Positions 43,813 through 52,393 of a stretch of 64,000 bases of DNA are shown piece after piece. This DNA comes from Streptomyces durmitorensis (GTDB lineage: Bacteria > Actinomycetota > Actinomycetes > Streptomycetales > Streptomycetaceae). Position numbers and translations under genes: made by a program. Location: assembly GCF_023498005.1 (NCBI RefSeq), contig NZ_CP097289.1, forward strand, positions 248,001 through 312,000, in the 5' to 3' direction. Each line of letters opens with the position of its first letter. Position 1 is the first letter of the stretch. Below the pieces are notes generated by a model. That model was not told the DNA's origin, searched no databases, and saw only the letters and a program-made list of their open reading frames with translations.

Positions 43813-44691
43813 TCACGCAGGACGCGGCAGGTCCATCAGCTTGAGCTTGTCCGGGTCGACCATGGCCCTGATGCCGGTGATCCGGCCGTCGACGACGGTG
43901 AATGCGAGGACCGACGCGGGGACACCGTCCTCGCGCCAGGAGATGATCCCCGGGAGGCCGTTGACGAGCACCGACCGCCCCGATGCGGCCGCGCTCGCGG
44001 ACAGTTGCGCGCCGGCCGCGACCTGGGTGGCACCAAGGACGACGACTTCTCCGGACGGGGTGTCGAGGGTCAGTTGCACCTCGGGGTCGAGCACCCGCAG
44101 CAACTCCTCGAAATCGCCGCTTCGGGCCGCCGACAGGAAGGCCTGGACCACCTCGCGCTGCTCCCGTCCGGCGCTCGTCGGCCGCTCGATCGTCTGCACC
44201 TTCCTGCGGGCGCGGCTGGCGAGCATCTTGGTGGCGGCGGTGGACTTGCCGAGGATCTGGCCGATCTCGTCGAAGGGCACCGCGAACAGGTCGTGCAGCA
44301 CGAACGCCAGCCGCTCGCTCGGCTTGAGGGACTCCAGGACGACGAGCAGCGCGAGCCCGACCGAGTCGGCGAGCACCGCGTCGTCCTCGGGAGCAGGACT
44401 GTCGTCGAGCGTCACCACGAGCTCGGAGAGGCGGTCGTCGTACGACGCCTCCGGGCGGGCCTGGCGCGAGCGCAGGACGTCGAGGCTGATCCGGCCGACG
44501 ACCGTGGTCAGCCAGCCGGCGAGGTTGTGGATGGCCGTCGCGTCCTGGCGGGAAAGGCGAAGCCAGGCCTCCTGGACCGCGTCCTCGGCGTCGGCGTGCG
44601 ATCCGAGCATGCGGTAGGCGACCGCGCGCAGCCGGTCGCGCTGGGCCTCGAACGTCTCGGCCATCGGGTCCGTCGGCCTGGTGTCAGTCAT
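43813..44691 (-). CDS. ECF41-like RNA polymerase sigma factor with SnoaL-type C-terminal domain
   Basis: The 292-residue protein has sigma region 2 (RLRAVAYRMLGSHADAEDAV) and region 4 (KSTAATKMLASRARRKV) followed by a ~110-residue SnoaL-like extension ending DPDKLKLM, a variant of the NPDKL signature of ECF41 factors. In that family the extension controls activity in place of an anti-sigma factor. It is divergent from a carboxymuconolactone-decarboxylase-like gene, the standard ECF41 partner. Confidence 0.9.
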   Translation of the reverse strand: MTDTRPTDPMAETFEAQRDRLRAVAYRMLGSHADAEDAVQEAWLRLSRQDATAIHNLAGWLTTVVGRISLDVLRSRQARPEASYDDRLSELVVTLDDSPAPEDDAVLADSVGLALLVVLESLKPSERLAFVLHDLFAVPFDEIGQILGKSTAATKMLASRARRKVQTIERPTSAGREQREVVQAFLSAARSGDFEELLRVLDPEVQLTLDTPSGEVVVLGATQVAAGAQLSASAAASGRSVLVNGLPGIISWREDGVPASVLAFTVVDGRITGIRAMVDPDKLKLMDLPRPA

Positions 44692-44693
44692 GT

Positions 44694-44720
44694 TGTTACC
44701 TTCCTCGGCGCTGCTCCGTC
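44694..44720 (+). promoter_or_regulatory. ECF41-type promoter for the CMD-like gene
   Basis: TGTTACC, exactly 16 bases, then CGTC. ECF41 promoters are described as TGTCACA-N16-CGTC; this differs at two positions of the -35. It points toward the gene at 44787 and starts 3 bases outside the sigma-factor start codon. Confidence 0.7.
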
Positions 44721-44786
44721 ATGGGTGATGACGGGCCCCAAGGGGCGCAGGTAACCGATGAACCCAGCGATGAAGGAGCAGGACCG

Positions 44787-45236
44787 ATGGAAGCACGTTT
44801 GAAGAGCCCGGCCGATCCCGACGTGATGACAGCAATTCAGCACCTCTACAAGGCGATTCACGCCGGGGGCGTGGACGGGCGGCTGCTGTCCCTGGTCCAT
44901 CTGCGCACCAGCCAGATCAACGCCTGCGGCCCGTGCGTCTTCGCCTCGACCGAGGCGGCGACAAAGGCCGGTGAGACAGCCGAGCGGCTGCACAACGTGG
45001 TCGCGTGGCGCGAGACGCCCTTCTACACCGAGCAGGAGCGCGCTGCCCTCGCCCTGACCGAGGCCGCCACCCGTATCCAGGACGGCGCACCGGGCGTGAC
45101 CGACGAGATCTGGGACGCCGCGGCCGACCACTTCAACGAGCGGCAACTCGGCGCGATCACCCTGGAGATCGCACTGACCAACTTCTTCAACCGGCTCAAC
45201 CGCACGGTCCGGGAGCAGGCAGGCAAGACCTGGTGA
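44787..45236 (+). CDS. Carboxymuconolactone-decarboxylase/AhpD-like protein
   Basis: The 149-residue protein has the AhpD-type active site CGPC (47-50) in INACGPCVFASTEAA. AhpD-like proteins use this thiol pair for peroxide or disulfide reduction. AAGGAGCAGG precedes the ATG. Presumed to be the direct target of the divergent ECF41-like sigma factor. Confidence 0.92.
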   Translation: MEARLKSPADPDVMTAIQHLYKAIHAGGVDGRLLSLVHLRTSQINACGPCVFASTEAATKAGETAERLHNVVAWRETPFYTEQERAALALTEAATRIQDGAPGVTDEIWDAAADHFNERQLGAITLEIALTNFFNRLNRTVREQAGKTW

Positions 45237-45335
45237 GCCGGGCGGGGCGGTGAACCGGTCAGCGGCGAAGTGCCTTCGTACCGGACCTCGTGGACGCGCT
45301 CGGCGTCATGCCCGAAAGGACGCTCCTCTCGTGTG

Positions 45336-45830
45336 ATGTCAACAGAGAGGTGGCCCGTCGTGCGTGCAAGTGAGCGGGAAGAACGGCCCGACTCCGTTGC
45401 CCGGATGCCCGCTTCACAGAAGGAGCCCGCGTCAGGAATCACCGCGTCGGGCGCGCACGAGGCGGCTCCGGCGATCCCCGGCCGTTCGATGGACGGGGCC
45501 CGGATGCTGGCGCTCCAGCAGGACGTCGGCAACTCCGTGACCCCACGGTGGCCGCCGGTGTCCACAACTCGGGGGGACATGGAACTCGAAGCGGACGGCG
45601 GCGAGCCGGCTGAAGAGTGCGGGGCACGGCTCCGCGAGCATGATCGTGTTCAGGCATGCGGAGAGGGGGCACGTACACGCCGTCGCCGGCGTCAACTACC
45701 AGGGCAAGGTCGTGTGGATCGATCCCCGGATGGGGCGGGTCAGCGCGACGCCCATGTACAAGGGCGATCTCTTCATGTCGATCACGCTGGACCCCCAGTT
45801 CACACCGGTGGACGCCCCGGCAAGCCACCC
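45336..45830 (+). pseudogene. Decayed polymorphic-toxin-like gene (N-terminal leader plus papain-fold-like C-terminal fragment)
   Basis: The first part, from ATG 45336 to about 45545, reads as a leader with ARMLALQQDVGNSV, like the ALQRSAGNAAV motif near the N-terminus of Streptomyces eCIS-linked and DUF4157-type toxins. The frame then shifts. From about 45580 a different frame reads RLKSAGHGSASMIVFRHAER, then GHVHAVAGVNYQGKVVWIDP, the His-Asn and Gly-Lys-Asp part of papain-fold (glutamine-deamidase-like) toxin domains. The middle and the catalytic cysteine region are missing. I infer an internal deletion with frameshift. No immunity gene is obvious. Confidence 0.6.
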
Positions 45831-45952
45831 TACGGCGCTGCACGTGCAGTCCGGCCACCGGCAGCTCCGGACACCCGCGGCCCGCGGCAGCAAGGGAGGG
45901 ATCCGTAGAAACCCCGCACCCTTGCGCCGGACGCTGCCCGAGTGGTCCGCTG

Positions 45953-47656
45953 ATGCGCATGGGGAAGAGGAGCATTGCCGCAATGACCGCCGCCCTCGTC
46001 GCGGGGTCCCTTCTGACGAGCGTACCGAATGCCGGTGCGCAGGACGCCGAGCACGGCACCAACAGCTCGTCGACGCCGACCGGGGCGCCTCTCGCACCTG
46101 GAGTCGACCTGGACACCGTGACGATTCCGCAGTTACAGGCACGCATGGCGGCCGGTTCGCTGACCTCGTCGACGCTGACGCGGGCCTATCTGCGGCGGAT
46201 CGAGAACGTCGATCCCAGGATTCACGCGGTGCTGCGCACCAGCCCGACGGCCCTGCGCCAGGCGGCCGCCAGCGACGCAAGACACCGGCACGGCAAGACC
46301 CTTGGGCCGCTGGACGGCATCCCCGTTCTGCTCAAGGACAACGTGAACACCCGTGACATGCCGACGACCGCCGGATCGCTCGCGCTCGCCGGGAGCCCGC
46401 CCGGCACCGATGCCGCGCTGGTGACCCGGCTGCGGAAGGCGGGGGCGGTGATCCTCGGCAAGACCAACCTGTCGGAGTGGGCCAACTTCCGTGCGGCGAA
46501 GCCGACATCGGGCTGGTCGGCCGTGGGCGGGCAGACCAACAACCCCTACGTCCTCGACCGCAACCCGTGCGGTTCCTCCTCCGGCTCGGCGGCGGCGCTC
46601 GCCGCGTCGTTGTCGCAGGTGGCGATCGGCACCGAGACGGACGGCTCCATCGTGTGCCCGGCCGGGATGAACGGCGTCGTCGGCCACAAGCCCAGCCTCG
46701 GCCTGGTCAGCCAGTCGGGGGTGGTGCCGATCTCGGCCGAGCAGGACACGGCCGGGCCCATGGCACGCAACGTGATCGACACCGCGCTCACGCTCTCGGT
46801 GCTGAGCGGTGGCGAGAGCTCGCGTGGTGACGGCGCCCGCTCAGGCGCCCTTCGGGGTCTCCCGGTTCTCCAGAGCAACCCGGGCCCGTCGTCCGGCCTC
46901 CCGACCGAGGACGACGCGGCGGCGGACCACGGAACCAGCCTCCGCGGCAAGCGGATCGGCCTGTGGCGCCTGCCCTCGCTCGGAGCCGACGTCGACGCGG
47001 TGATGACCCGTACGGCGAAGAAGCTGCGCAAGGCCGGAGCGGTGGTCGTCGAGGTGACACCCCCCTACCAGGCTCGGCTCGCCGAACTCGAATTCCCGGC
47101 GCTGCTCAGCGAGTTTCACCGGGACATCGACGCCTACCTCGGCACGCGTGAAGGCCCCCGGAATCTCGCCGAGCTGATCGAGTTCAACCGCAGCAGCCCC
47201 GAGGAACAGACCTGTTTCGCCGGCCAGGAGCTGTTCGAGCAGGCACTCGCCGCGCCGCCCACCACCGACCCCACGTACCGGGCGATGCGCGCCGAGTTGA
47301 AGGACCTCTCCCGTCGCTCCATCGACGAGACCATGGCTGCCCACCACCTGGACGCCATCACCGCGCCCACGAACCCGCCCGCCTGGACGACCGACTGCGC
47401 CCGCGGCGACAACGACGTCATCCCCTCCTCCACGCCTGCGGCCGTCGCCGGATATCCGTCCCTCTCCGTACCCGCCGGGTCCGTGAACGAACTGCCGGTC
47501 GGCCTGCTCCTGATGGCCGGCGACCACCAGGACGCCAAGCTCCTGTCTCTGGGCGCCGCAGTGGAACACCGGTTGAAGGCCTGGCGAGCACCGCGCTACC
47601 TGCCGACGGCCGGGCACGTCGCGCCGCGGGGCGGGGCCGTCGCCGATATCAGGTAG
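45953..47656 (+). CDS. Secreted amidase-signature enzyme, with a TTA codon
   Basis: The 567-residue precursor has a signal peptide (SIAAMTAALVAGSLLTSVPN). The amidase-signature triad is visible: K128 in GIPVLLKDN, the Gly-Ser-rich loop NPCGSSSGSAAA with the cis-serine near 210, and S232 in TETDGSIVCPA. It hydrolyses an amide bond; the substrate is unknown. Codon 61 is TTA (46133-46135), implying bldA dependence. The ATG is preceded only by a weak ribosome site; ATG 45959 is an alternative. Confidence 0.92.
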   Translation: MRMGKRSIAAMTAALVAGSLLTSVPNAGAQDAEHGTNSSSTPTGAPLAPGVDLDTVTIPQLQARMAAGSLTSSTLTRAYLRRIENVDPRIHAVLRTSPTALRQAAASDARHRHGKTLGPLDGIPVLLKDNVNTRDMPTTAGSLALAGSPPGTDAALVTRLRKAGAVILGKTNLSEWANFRAAKPTSGWSAVGGQTNNPYVLDRNPCGSSSGSAAALAASLSQVAIGTETDGSIVCPAGMNGVVGHKPSLGLVSQSGVVPISAEQDTAGPMARNVIDTALTLSVLSGGESSRGDGARSGALRGLPVLQSNPGPSSGLPTEDDAAADHGTSLRGKRIGLWRLPSLGADVDAVMTRTAKKLRKAGAVVVEVTPPYQARLAELEFPALLSEFHRDIDAYLGTREGPRNLAELIEFNRSSPEEQTCFAGQELFEQALAAPPTTDPTYRAMRAELKDLSRRSIDETMAAHHLDAITAPTNPPAWTTDCARGDNDVIPSSTPAAVAGYPSLSVPAGSVNELPVGLLLMAGDHQDAKLLSLGAAVEHRLKAWRAPRYLPTAGHVAPRGGAVADIR

Positions 47657-47736
47657 CCGTCGATCGTCTGCTGTGCGCAGGGGCCGCTGGAGTACGTCCC
47701 GTGGCCCCAACCCTTGTGCTGCGGGTGGTCAACGGC

Positions 47737-48630
47737 TCAGACGACGATGACCCGGCGCCCGCGCGTGTGGCCCGCACGGCTGTCGATGTGCGCCGCCGCG
47801 GCCTCGGCGAGCGTGTACGACTTCTCGACCGGGATGTGGAGCTTTCCGCGCGCGATGAGGTCGGCGGCCTCGGCGAGCGCTTCCGGCACGCTCCCGGCCA
47901 CGCCGGAGAATCGGACACCGAGTTCCGGCGCAGCGAGGTCGGCGATGGAGATCACCTTCTGCGGATCCCCGGTCAGCTGGACGAGCTCGTGGATCACACC
48001 CGACCCGGCCAGGTCGAGAGCCGCGTCGACCTGACCGAGCCGCCGCACCCGCTCGACCCAGCCATCGCCGTACGTCGTCGCGACAGCACCCAGGCTGCGC
48101 AGATAGTCCTGGTTCGCGGCCCCACCCGTGCCGATCACCGGGATGCCTCGGTCGCGGGCGACCTGCAGCACCGCCGATCCGACTCCCCCGGACGCACCGC
48201 TGACCAGCAGCGTCTGGCCGGGCCGCACACCGACCTCGCGGATGATGCGCAGCGCGGTCTCCACCACGGAGGGGTAGCCGGCCGCCTCTTCGAACGTCAG
48301 GCCCTCGGGCATACGGGCCCAGGCGGACAGCACGGCGAACTCGGCGTAGGTGCTGGCCCCTTCGCCGAACACAGGGTCGCCGACCTCGATTCCTTCGACG
48401 CCCTCCCCTATCTCGTCCACCACCCCGGAGGCGTCCAGCCCGACGCCGGAAGGCAGCTCGATCGGGTGGGCCTTGAGGAACTGGCCTTCACGGATCCTCC
48501 AGTCGACGGGGTTCACGCCCGCCGCCCGCACGGCTATGCGTACCTGGCCGGGGCCCGCGTGGGGCTCCTCGGCGTCTATGAGTTGCAGAACGTCCGGACC
48601 GCCGAACTCGGCGAAGCTCACTCTCTTCAT
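47737..48630 (-). CDS. NADP-dependent quinone-oxidoreductase-like MDR protein
   Basis: The 297-residue zinc-less MDR protein has VAAGVNPVDWRIREG-like N-terminal features (VRAAGVNPVDWRIREG) and the Rossmann loop GASGGVGSAVLQVA. It is divergent from a TetR gene 70 bp away with two dyads in the gap, a typical inducible detoxification pair. Confidence 0.92.
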   Translation of the reverse strand: MKRVSFAEFGGPDVLQLIDAEEPHAGPGQVRIAVRAAGVNPVDWRIREGQFLKAHPIELPSGVGLDASGVVDEIGEGVEGIEVGDPVFGEGASTYAEFAVLSAWARMPEGLTFEEAAGYPSVVETALRIIREVGVRPGQTLLVSGASGGVGSAVLQVARDRGIPVIGTGGAANQDYLRSLGAVATTYGDGWVERVRRLGQVDAALDLAGSGVIHELVQLTGDPQKVISIADLAAPELGVRFSGVAGSVPEALAEAADLIARGKLHIPVEKSYTLAEAAAAHIDSRAGHTRGRRVIVV

Positions 48631-48646
48631 GCGACCGACCGTAGCA

Positions 48647-48657
48647 CTAACGGTTAG
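48647..48657. promoter_or_regulatory. Dyad in MDR/TetR spacer
   Basis: CTAAC-G-GTTAG is a perfect odd-centred inverted repeat 16 bases before the MDR start on its strand. It may be a TetR site for the MDR gene. Confidence 0.4.
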
Positions 48658-48682
48658 CGTTTTGTAGTTGTTAGGGCTTTGT

Positions 48683-48699
48683 ATCTGATAGCGTCAGAT
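48683..48699. promoter_or_regulatory. TetR operator candidate
   Basis: ATCTGA-TAGCG-TCAGAT, a perfect 6-bp inverted repeat with a 5-nt centre, ends directly before the TetR start codon, suiting autoregulation. Confidence 0.6.
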
Positions 48700-48700
48700 C

Positions 48701-49288
48701 ATGACCGAGCCGCCCGGACGCCGCGAACGCAAGAAAGCGGCGACCCGTCAGAAGATCGCTGACAGCGCCCTGCGGCTCTTCCTGGAACGTGGATACGAAG
48801 CGGTGGGCATCCGTGACGTGGCCGCCGAGGCCGATGTGGCCGTGACCACGCTCTTCTCCCACTTCGCCTCGAAAGAGGCCCTGGTGTTCGAGCAGGACGA
48901 CGACTTCGAGCAACGCCTCACACGGGCGGTCACCGACCGGGCTCCGCACGAACCGCTCATCCCCGCGCTGCGCCGCGAGGTCCATGCCCTGGTACGCCAT
49001 TGCACGGCGGACGGCGCCGCCCCGATCTGGCGCATGATCGACGCATCGCCCGCCCTGCGGGAGTACGAGGAGTCGATGAGGCTGCGCCATGCGGAGTCGC
49101 TGGCCACGGCCATCGCCGCCGATCCCGGCCTGTCACGGACCACGACGGCCTGCCGGACGATCGCGAGGTTCGCGATCGACGCCCATTCACTGGCCCGCGA
49201 GGCGGCCGACCCGGAGGCCGCCGTGGACGAGATCTTCCGGATGATCGAAGCGGCCTGGGAGGTCACCCACCTGCCTCACCGCGCGTGA
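48701..49288 (+). CDS. TetR-family regulator
   Basis: The 195-residue protein has a TetR helix-turn-helix (QKIADSALRLFLERGYEAVG, ADVAVTTLFSHFASKEALV). The C-terminal domain is of the common all-helical type. Its stop overlaps the stop of the convergent TetR gene by 13 bp. Confidence 0.93.
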   Translation: MTEPPGRRERKKAATRQKIADSALRLFLERGYEAVGIRDVAAEADVAVTTLFSHFASKEALVFEQDDDFEQRLTRAVTDRAPHEPLIPALRREVHALVRHCTADGAAPIWRMIDASPALREYEESMRLRHAESLATAIAADPGLSRTTTACRTIARFAIDAHSLAREAADPEAAVDEIFRMIEAAWEVTHLPHRA

Positions 49289-49929
49289 GGAACTGCTCCC
49301 CCTGACGCCAAGGCCGCAACCGCGGGGATCGCCCCGAAGGCGTCGCGCACGTTCCGGATGAGTGCCGCGCGGTCCTGGCGCGCGGCGTCCGACGCAGTCC
49401 AGGTCTCCAGCGCACAACGCCAGGCGGCGAGCATGAGGTCGAGCAGCAGGCGCAGTTCGGTGCGGCCCAGGGGGTGCGGTGCGAGTCGGTCCGCCACGAT
49501 CCGGACGACCTGCTCGGACACCTCGGAGCAGTGGCGCAGGCTGTGTGCGGTCAGCGCCGGAGTGCGGTCGGCGAGGCTTCGGCTGACCAGGAAGCGCCGT
49601 TCCCACCCGTCGGCCATCTGCTCGACCGCAGCGAACAGCGCACCTTCGTAGGCACTCAGCAAGTGCTCGCCGGACAGGGGCCGCGACTCGATGTCCGCGG
49701 TGTATGCCGCCCACAGTTCCTTCTCCGGAGCCAGCGCCACGTCTTCCTTCGAGGGGAACGTACGGAAGAAGGTGCGCTTGGAGACCTCCACCGCATCGAC
49801 GATCTCGTCCAGCGTGACGGCGGCGAAGTCCCGCTCGGCGAACAGCTCCAGGGCCGCGTCGACCAGGGCCTGGCGCGTCCGCAGCTTCTTGCGCTCACGC
49901 AGCGGTAGGTCCTTCGGGGCGTTCTCCAC
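49276..49929 (-). CDS. TetR-family regulator
   Basis: The 217-residue protein has a TetR DNA-binding domain ([38 protein letters not shown]). It is divergent from an MDR-type reductase, with a perfect dyad in the 67-bp spacer. Confidence 0.93.
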   Translation of the reverse strand: MENAPKDLPLRERKKLRTRQALVDAALELFAERDFAAVTLDEIVDAVEVSKRTFFRTFPSKEDVALAPEKELWAAYTADIESRPLSGEHLLSAYEGALFAAVEQMADGWERRFLVSRSLADRTPALTAHSLRHCSEVSEQVVRIVADRLAPHPLGRTELRLLLDLMLAAWRCALETWTASDAARQDRAALIRNVRDAFGAIPAVAALASGGAVPHAR

Positions 49930-49969
49930 GGGCGCAGCCTATCAGCAGCTATTGCCCCTTGTAGGCTTA

Positions 49970-49984
49970 TGCCACTCAGTGGCA
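49970..49984. promoter_or_regulatory. TetR operator candidate in TetR/MDR spacer
   Basis: TGCCACT-C-AGTGGCA is a perfect 7-bp inverted repeat between the divergent starts, a common form for TetR-family operators. Confidence 0.65.
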
Positions 49985-49996
49985 CTATCTCTCACC

Positions 49997-50932
49997 ATGA
50001 AGGCACTGACGATCGATCACACGTCACCCGGACACCTCGCTCTCACCGCGGTGGCCGACCCCGAACCCACCGCCCACCAGGCCCTGGTGGAGGTCCACTC
50101 GTTCTCCCTCAACTCCGGCGAGGTCCATCACGTCGTCCCCGACGGCGCGGCCGGCACGGTGCCCGGCTGGGACGCCGCAGGTGTGGTGGTCCGGGCGGCC
50201 GCCGACGGTTCCGGCCCTCCGGTCGGCACCCCCGTCGTCACCTTGGGACCCGACGGCGCATGGGCCGAACTGCGCGCCGTGGACACTGAGTTGATCGGGA
50301 CGGTGCCCGAGGGAGCCGACCTGGGCCCGATCAGTGCACTGCCCGTCGCGGCGGGCAGTGCGCTGCGTGCGCTGCACCGCATCGGCCCGATCCTGGGACG
50401 GCGGGTGCTGGTGACCGGCGCGGGCGGCGGCGTCGGCCGCTTCACCCTGCAACTCGCGGCCCGGGGCGGCGCGCATGTCACCGCGGTGACCAGCGACCCG
50501 GCGAAGGCCGACTCACTGCGTGAGCTCGGGGCCCACGAGATCGTCACCGACCTGGCCGCACTTCAGCACATCGAACCGGTACACGGCGTGGTCGAACTCG
50601 TCGGCGGCGCACACATGGTCGCCGCGCACGGCGCCCTCGCCGAGCACGGGGTGCTGGTCGCCGCGGGGCACATATCCGGTGAGGGGGAGCAGTTCCCCTT
50701 CGGGGCCCTCTTCGGCAACGCCCATCGCCACAACCGTCAGATCGCCACGTTCTACCTGCTGGACGACTCAGCGGGTCTCGGGGCCGATCTCACCTGGCTC
50801 GCCGCGCTCACCGCCCGCGGCGAACTGGATCCGCAAGTCGCCCTGCGCACCGACTGGACGCAGGTGGCACGGGCGGCCACCGAACTGGTCGACCGCCGCG
50901 TGCCGGGCAAAGCCGTCATCGACGTCCGCTGA
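49997..50932 (+). CDS. Zinc-less MDR reductase
   Basis: The 311-residue protein has an MDR layout with [16 protein letters not shown] in the N-terminal half and the nucleotide loop [18 protein letters not shown]. It is probably controlled by the divergent TetR gene. The frame is open further upstream, but only from ATG 49997 does it look like the family. Confidence 0.9.
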   Translation: MKALTIDHTSPGHLALTAVADPEPTAHQALVEVHSFSLNSGEVHHVVPDGAAGTVPGWDAAGVVVRAAADGSGPPVGTPVVTLGPDGAWAELRAVDTELIGTVPEGADLGPISALPVAAGSALRALHRIGPILGRRVLVTGAGGGVGRFTLQLAARGGAHVTAVTSDPAKADSLRELGAHEIVTDLAALQHIEPVHGVVELVGGAHMVAAHGALAEHGVLVAAGHISGEGEQFPFGALFGNAHRHNRQIATFYLLDDSAGLGADLTWLAALTARGELDPQVALRTDWTQVARAATELVDRRVPGKAVIDVR

Positions 50933-50982
50933 CAGGTGAAGCCGGTTCTTCACGGCCTTGCCCTCGCTCCGGTCGACGCGGC

Positions 50983-52242
50983 TCAGAGTATGCCGCCCGG
51001 GCTCGCAAGGCGCTCGATGGCCGTGAGCACCTGGCTCGCGCCGTCCTCCTGGGCGAGCGCGGCGGCGATGTCGCGGGCGCGTGCGCGGAAGGCAGGGCTG
51101 TGCACGGCTGTGGTGATCGCCTGGGAGAGGTGTTGCGCGGTCAGGTGCTGGTAGCGCTGGGGGCGTGGTGCGGCGCCCAGGGTGTGGAGGCGGGCGGCCC
51201 AGAAGTGCTGGTCCAGCTGGACCGGGACGGGGACAGACGGGACTCCCGCACGCAGTGCGGCCGCGGTGGTGCCCGCCCCTGCGTGGTGGACGACGGCAGC
51301 GGTCTGGGGGAACAGCCAGGCGTGGGGCACTTCTTGCACGGTGATCAGGTCGTCGTTCTCGGCGTGCAGGCCGCTCCAGCCGGCCTGGATGATGCCCCGT
51401 ACCTTCGCGCGGCGCATGGCGGCGGCGAGCAGGGTGCTCAGGCGCTCGGCGTCGGCGGTGACGAAGCTGCCGAAGCCGGCGACGACCGGCGGCGGGCCCG
51501 CATCCAGGAAGTCCAGCAGCCGCGGGTCGGGCTCCCAGGAGGGCGGGAGTTGGGGCCACCAGTAGCCGCCGACCTCGTGCCCTTGGGGCCAGTCCGCCGG
51601 GCGAGGGACGACCCGAGGGCTGAAGCCGTGCAGGACGGTGCGCCCGCGCGGCAGGCCCAGCATGCCGCCCAACCTCCTTCGCGGCAGCCCCAGTTCGCGG
51701 CGCAGCGCACCGACGGCGGGGGCGAAGATCCGGTCGGTGCCGGCCCACAGGGCATGGGCGGCCAGGCGGTTGCCGTGCGATCCGAACGAGCGAGCACCGG
51801 TGATCATCGGCGGAAAGGCGCCTGTGGGCTGGACCGGCTGGAGGTAGACCCCGATGCTCGGCAGCCGCAGCGCCTCACCGAGCGTCGCGCACATCGGGTC
51901 GGTGACCGTGGAGCTCAGCACGACGTCGGTGCCTTCCCGTACGGCGTCTGCGACGCCGCGGCTCAGCCGGGGCATGAACGCCCTCGCCATCCGCGCCACT
52001 CGCGCCATGGCCACGGGTGGACTGACCGCTCTGGCCAGCCCTTGGCCGACCTGTGAGGCCAGCTCCTGGCGCGGGTCGACCGGCAAGGCCCGGAAGCCGA
52101 GTCCGTGCGCGGTCACCGCCTGCTCGAAGCGCTCATGGGTGGCGAGGGCGACCTCATGCCCCGCGGCGCGCAGCCGCACGCCCAGCCCTGTGTAGGGGGC
52201 GACATCGCCCCAGCTGCCTGCTGTCACGATCAGTACACGCAC
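50983..52242 (-). CDS. UGT-type (GT1, MGT-like) glycosyltransferase
   Basis: The 419-residue protein starts MRVLIVTAGSWGDVAPYTGL, the N-terminal Rossmann motif of sterol and macrolide glycosyltransferases. The C-terminal donor-binding part has VPHAWLFPQTAAVVHHAGAG, the usual PSPG-like HHGGAGTT region. It transfers a sugar from a nucleotide donor to a small hydrophobic acceptor. It lies 151 bp downstream of the ABC-F gene on the same strand, so a shared drug-inactivation role is possible but unproven. Confidence 0.92.
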   Translation of the reverse strand: MRVLIVTAGSWGDVAPYTGLGVRLRAAGHEVALATHERFEQAVTAHGLGFRALPVDPRQELASQVGQGLARAVSPPVAMARVARMARAFMPRLSRGVADAVREGTDVVLSSTVTDPMCATLGEALRLPSIGVYLQPVQPTGAFPPMITGARSFGSHGNRLAAHALWAGTDRIFAPAVGALRRELGLPRRRLGGMLGLPRGRTVLHGFSPRVVPRPADWPQGHEVGGYWWPQLPPSWEPDPRLLDFLDAGPPPVVAGFGSFVTADAERLSTLLAAAMRRAKVRGIIQAGWSGLHAENDDLITVQEVPHAWLFPQTAAVVHHAGAGTTAAALRAGVPSVPVPVQLDQHFWAARLHTLGAAPRPQRYQHLTAQHLSQAITTAVHSPAFRARARDIAAALAQEDGASQVLTAIERLASPGGIL

Positions 52243-52393
52243 TTTGACAGGATGTCAGATCGCCTTCCACGGCGACTGCGTGCGCGGTCCAGTTCCGTGG
52301 CGACCAGGAGGCCGGGCAACTTGTCGAGCAGAACAAGGCTTTCCAGCTAGTGGCTCCCTCGTGCCAGGTGAATTGCCGACCCTTGGGCGAGGG

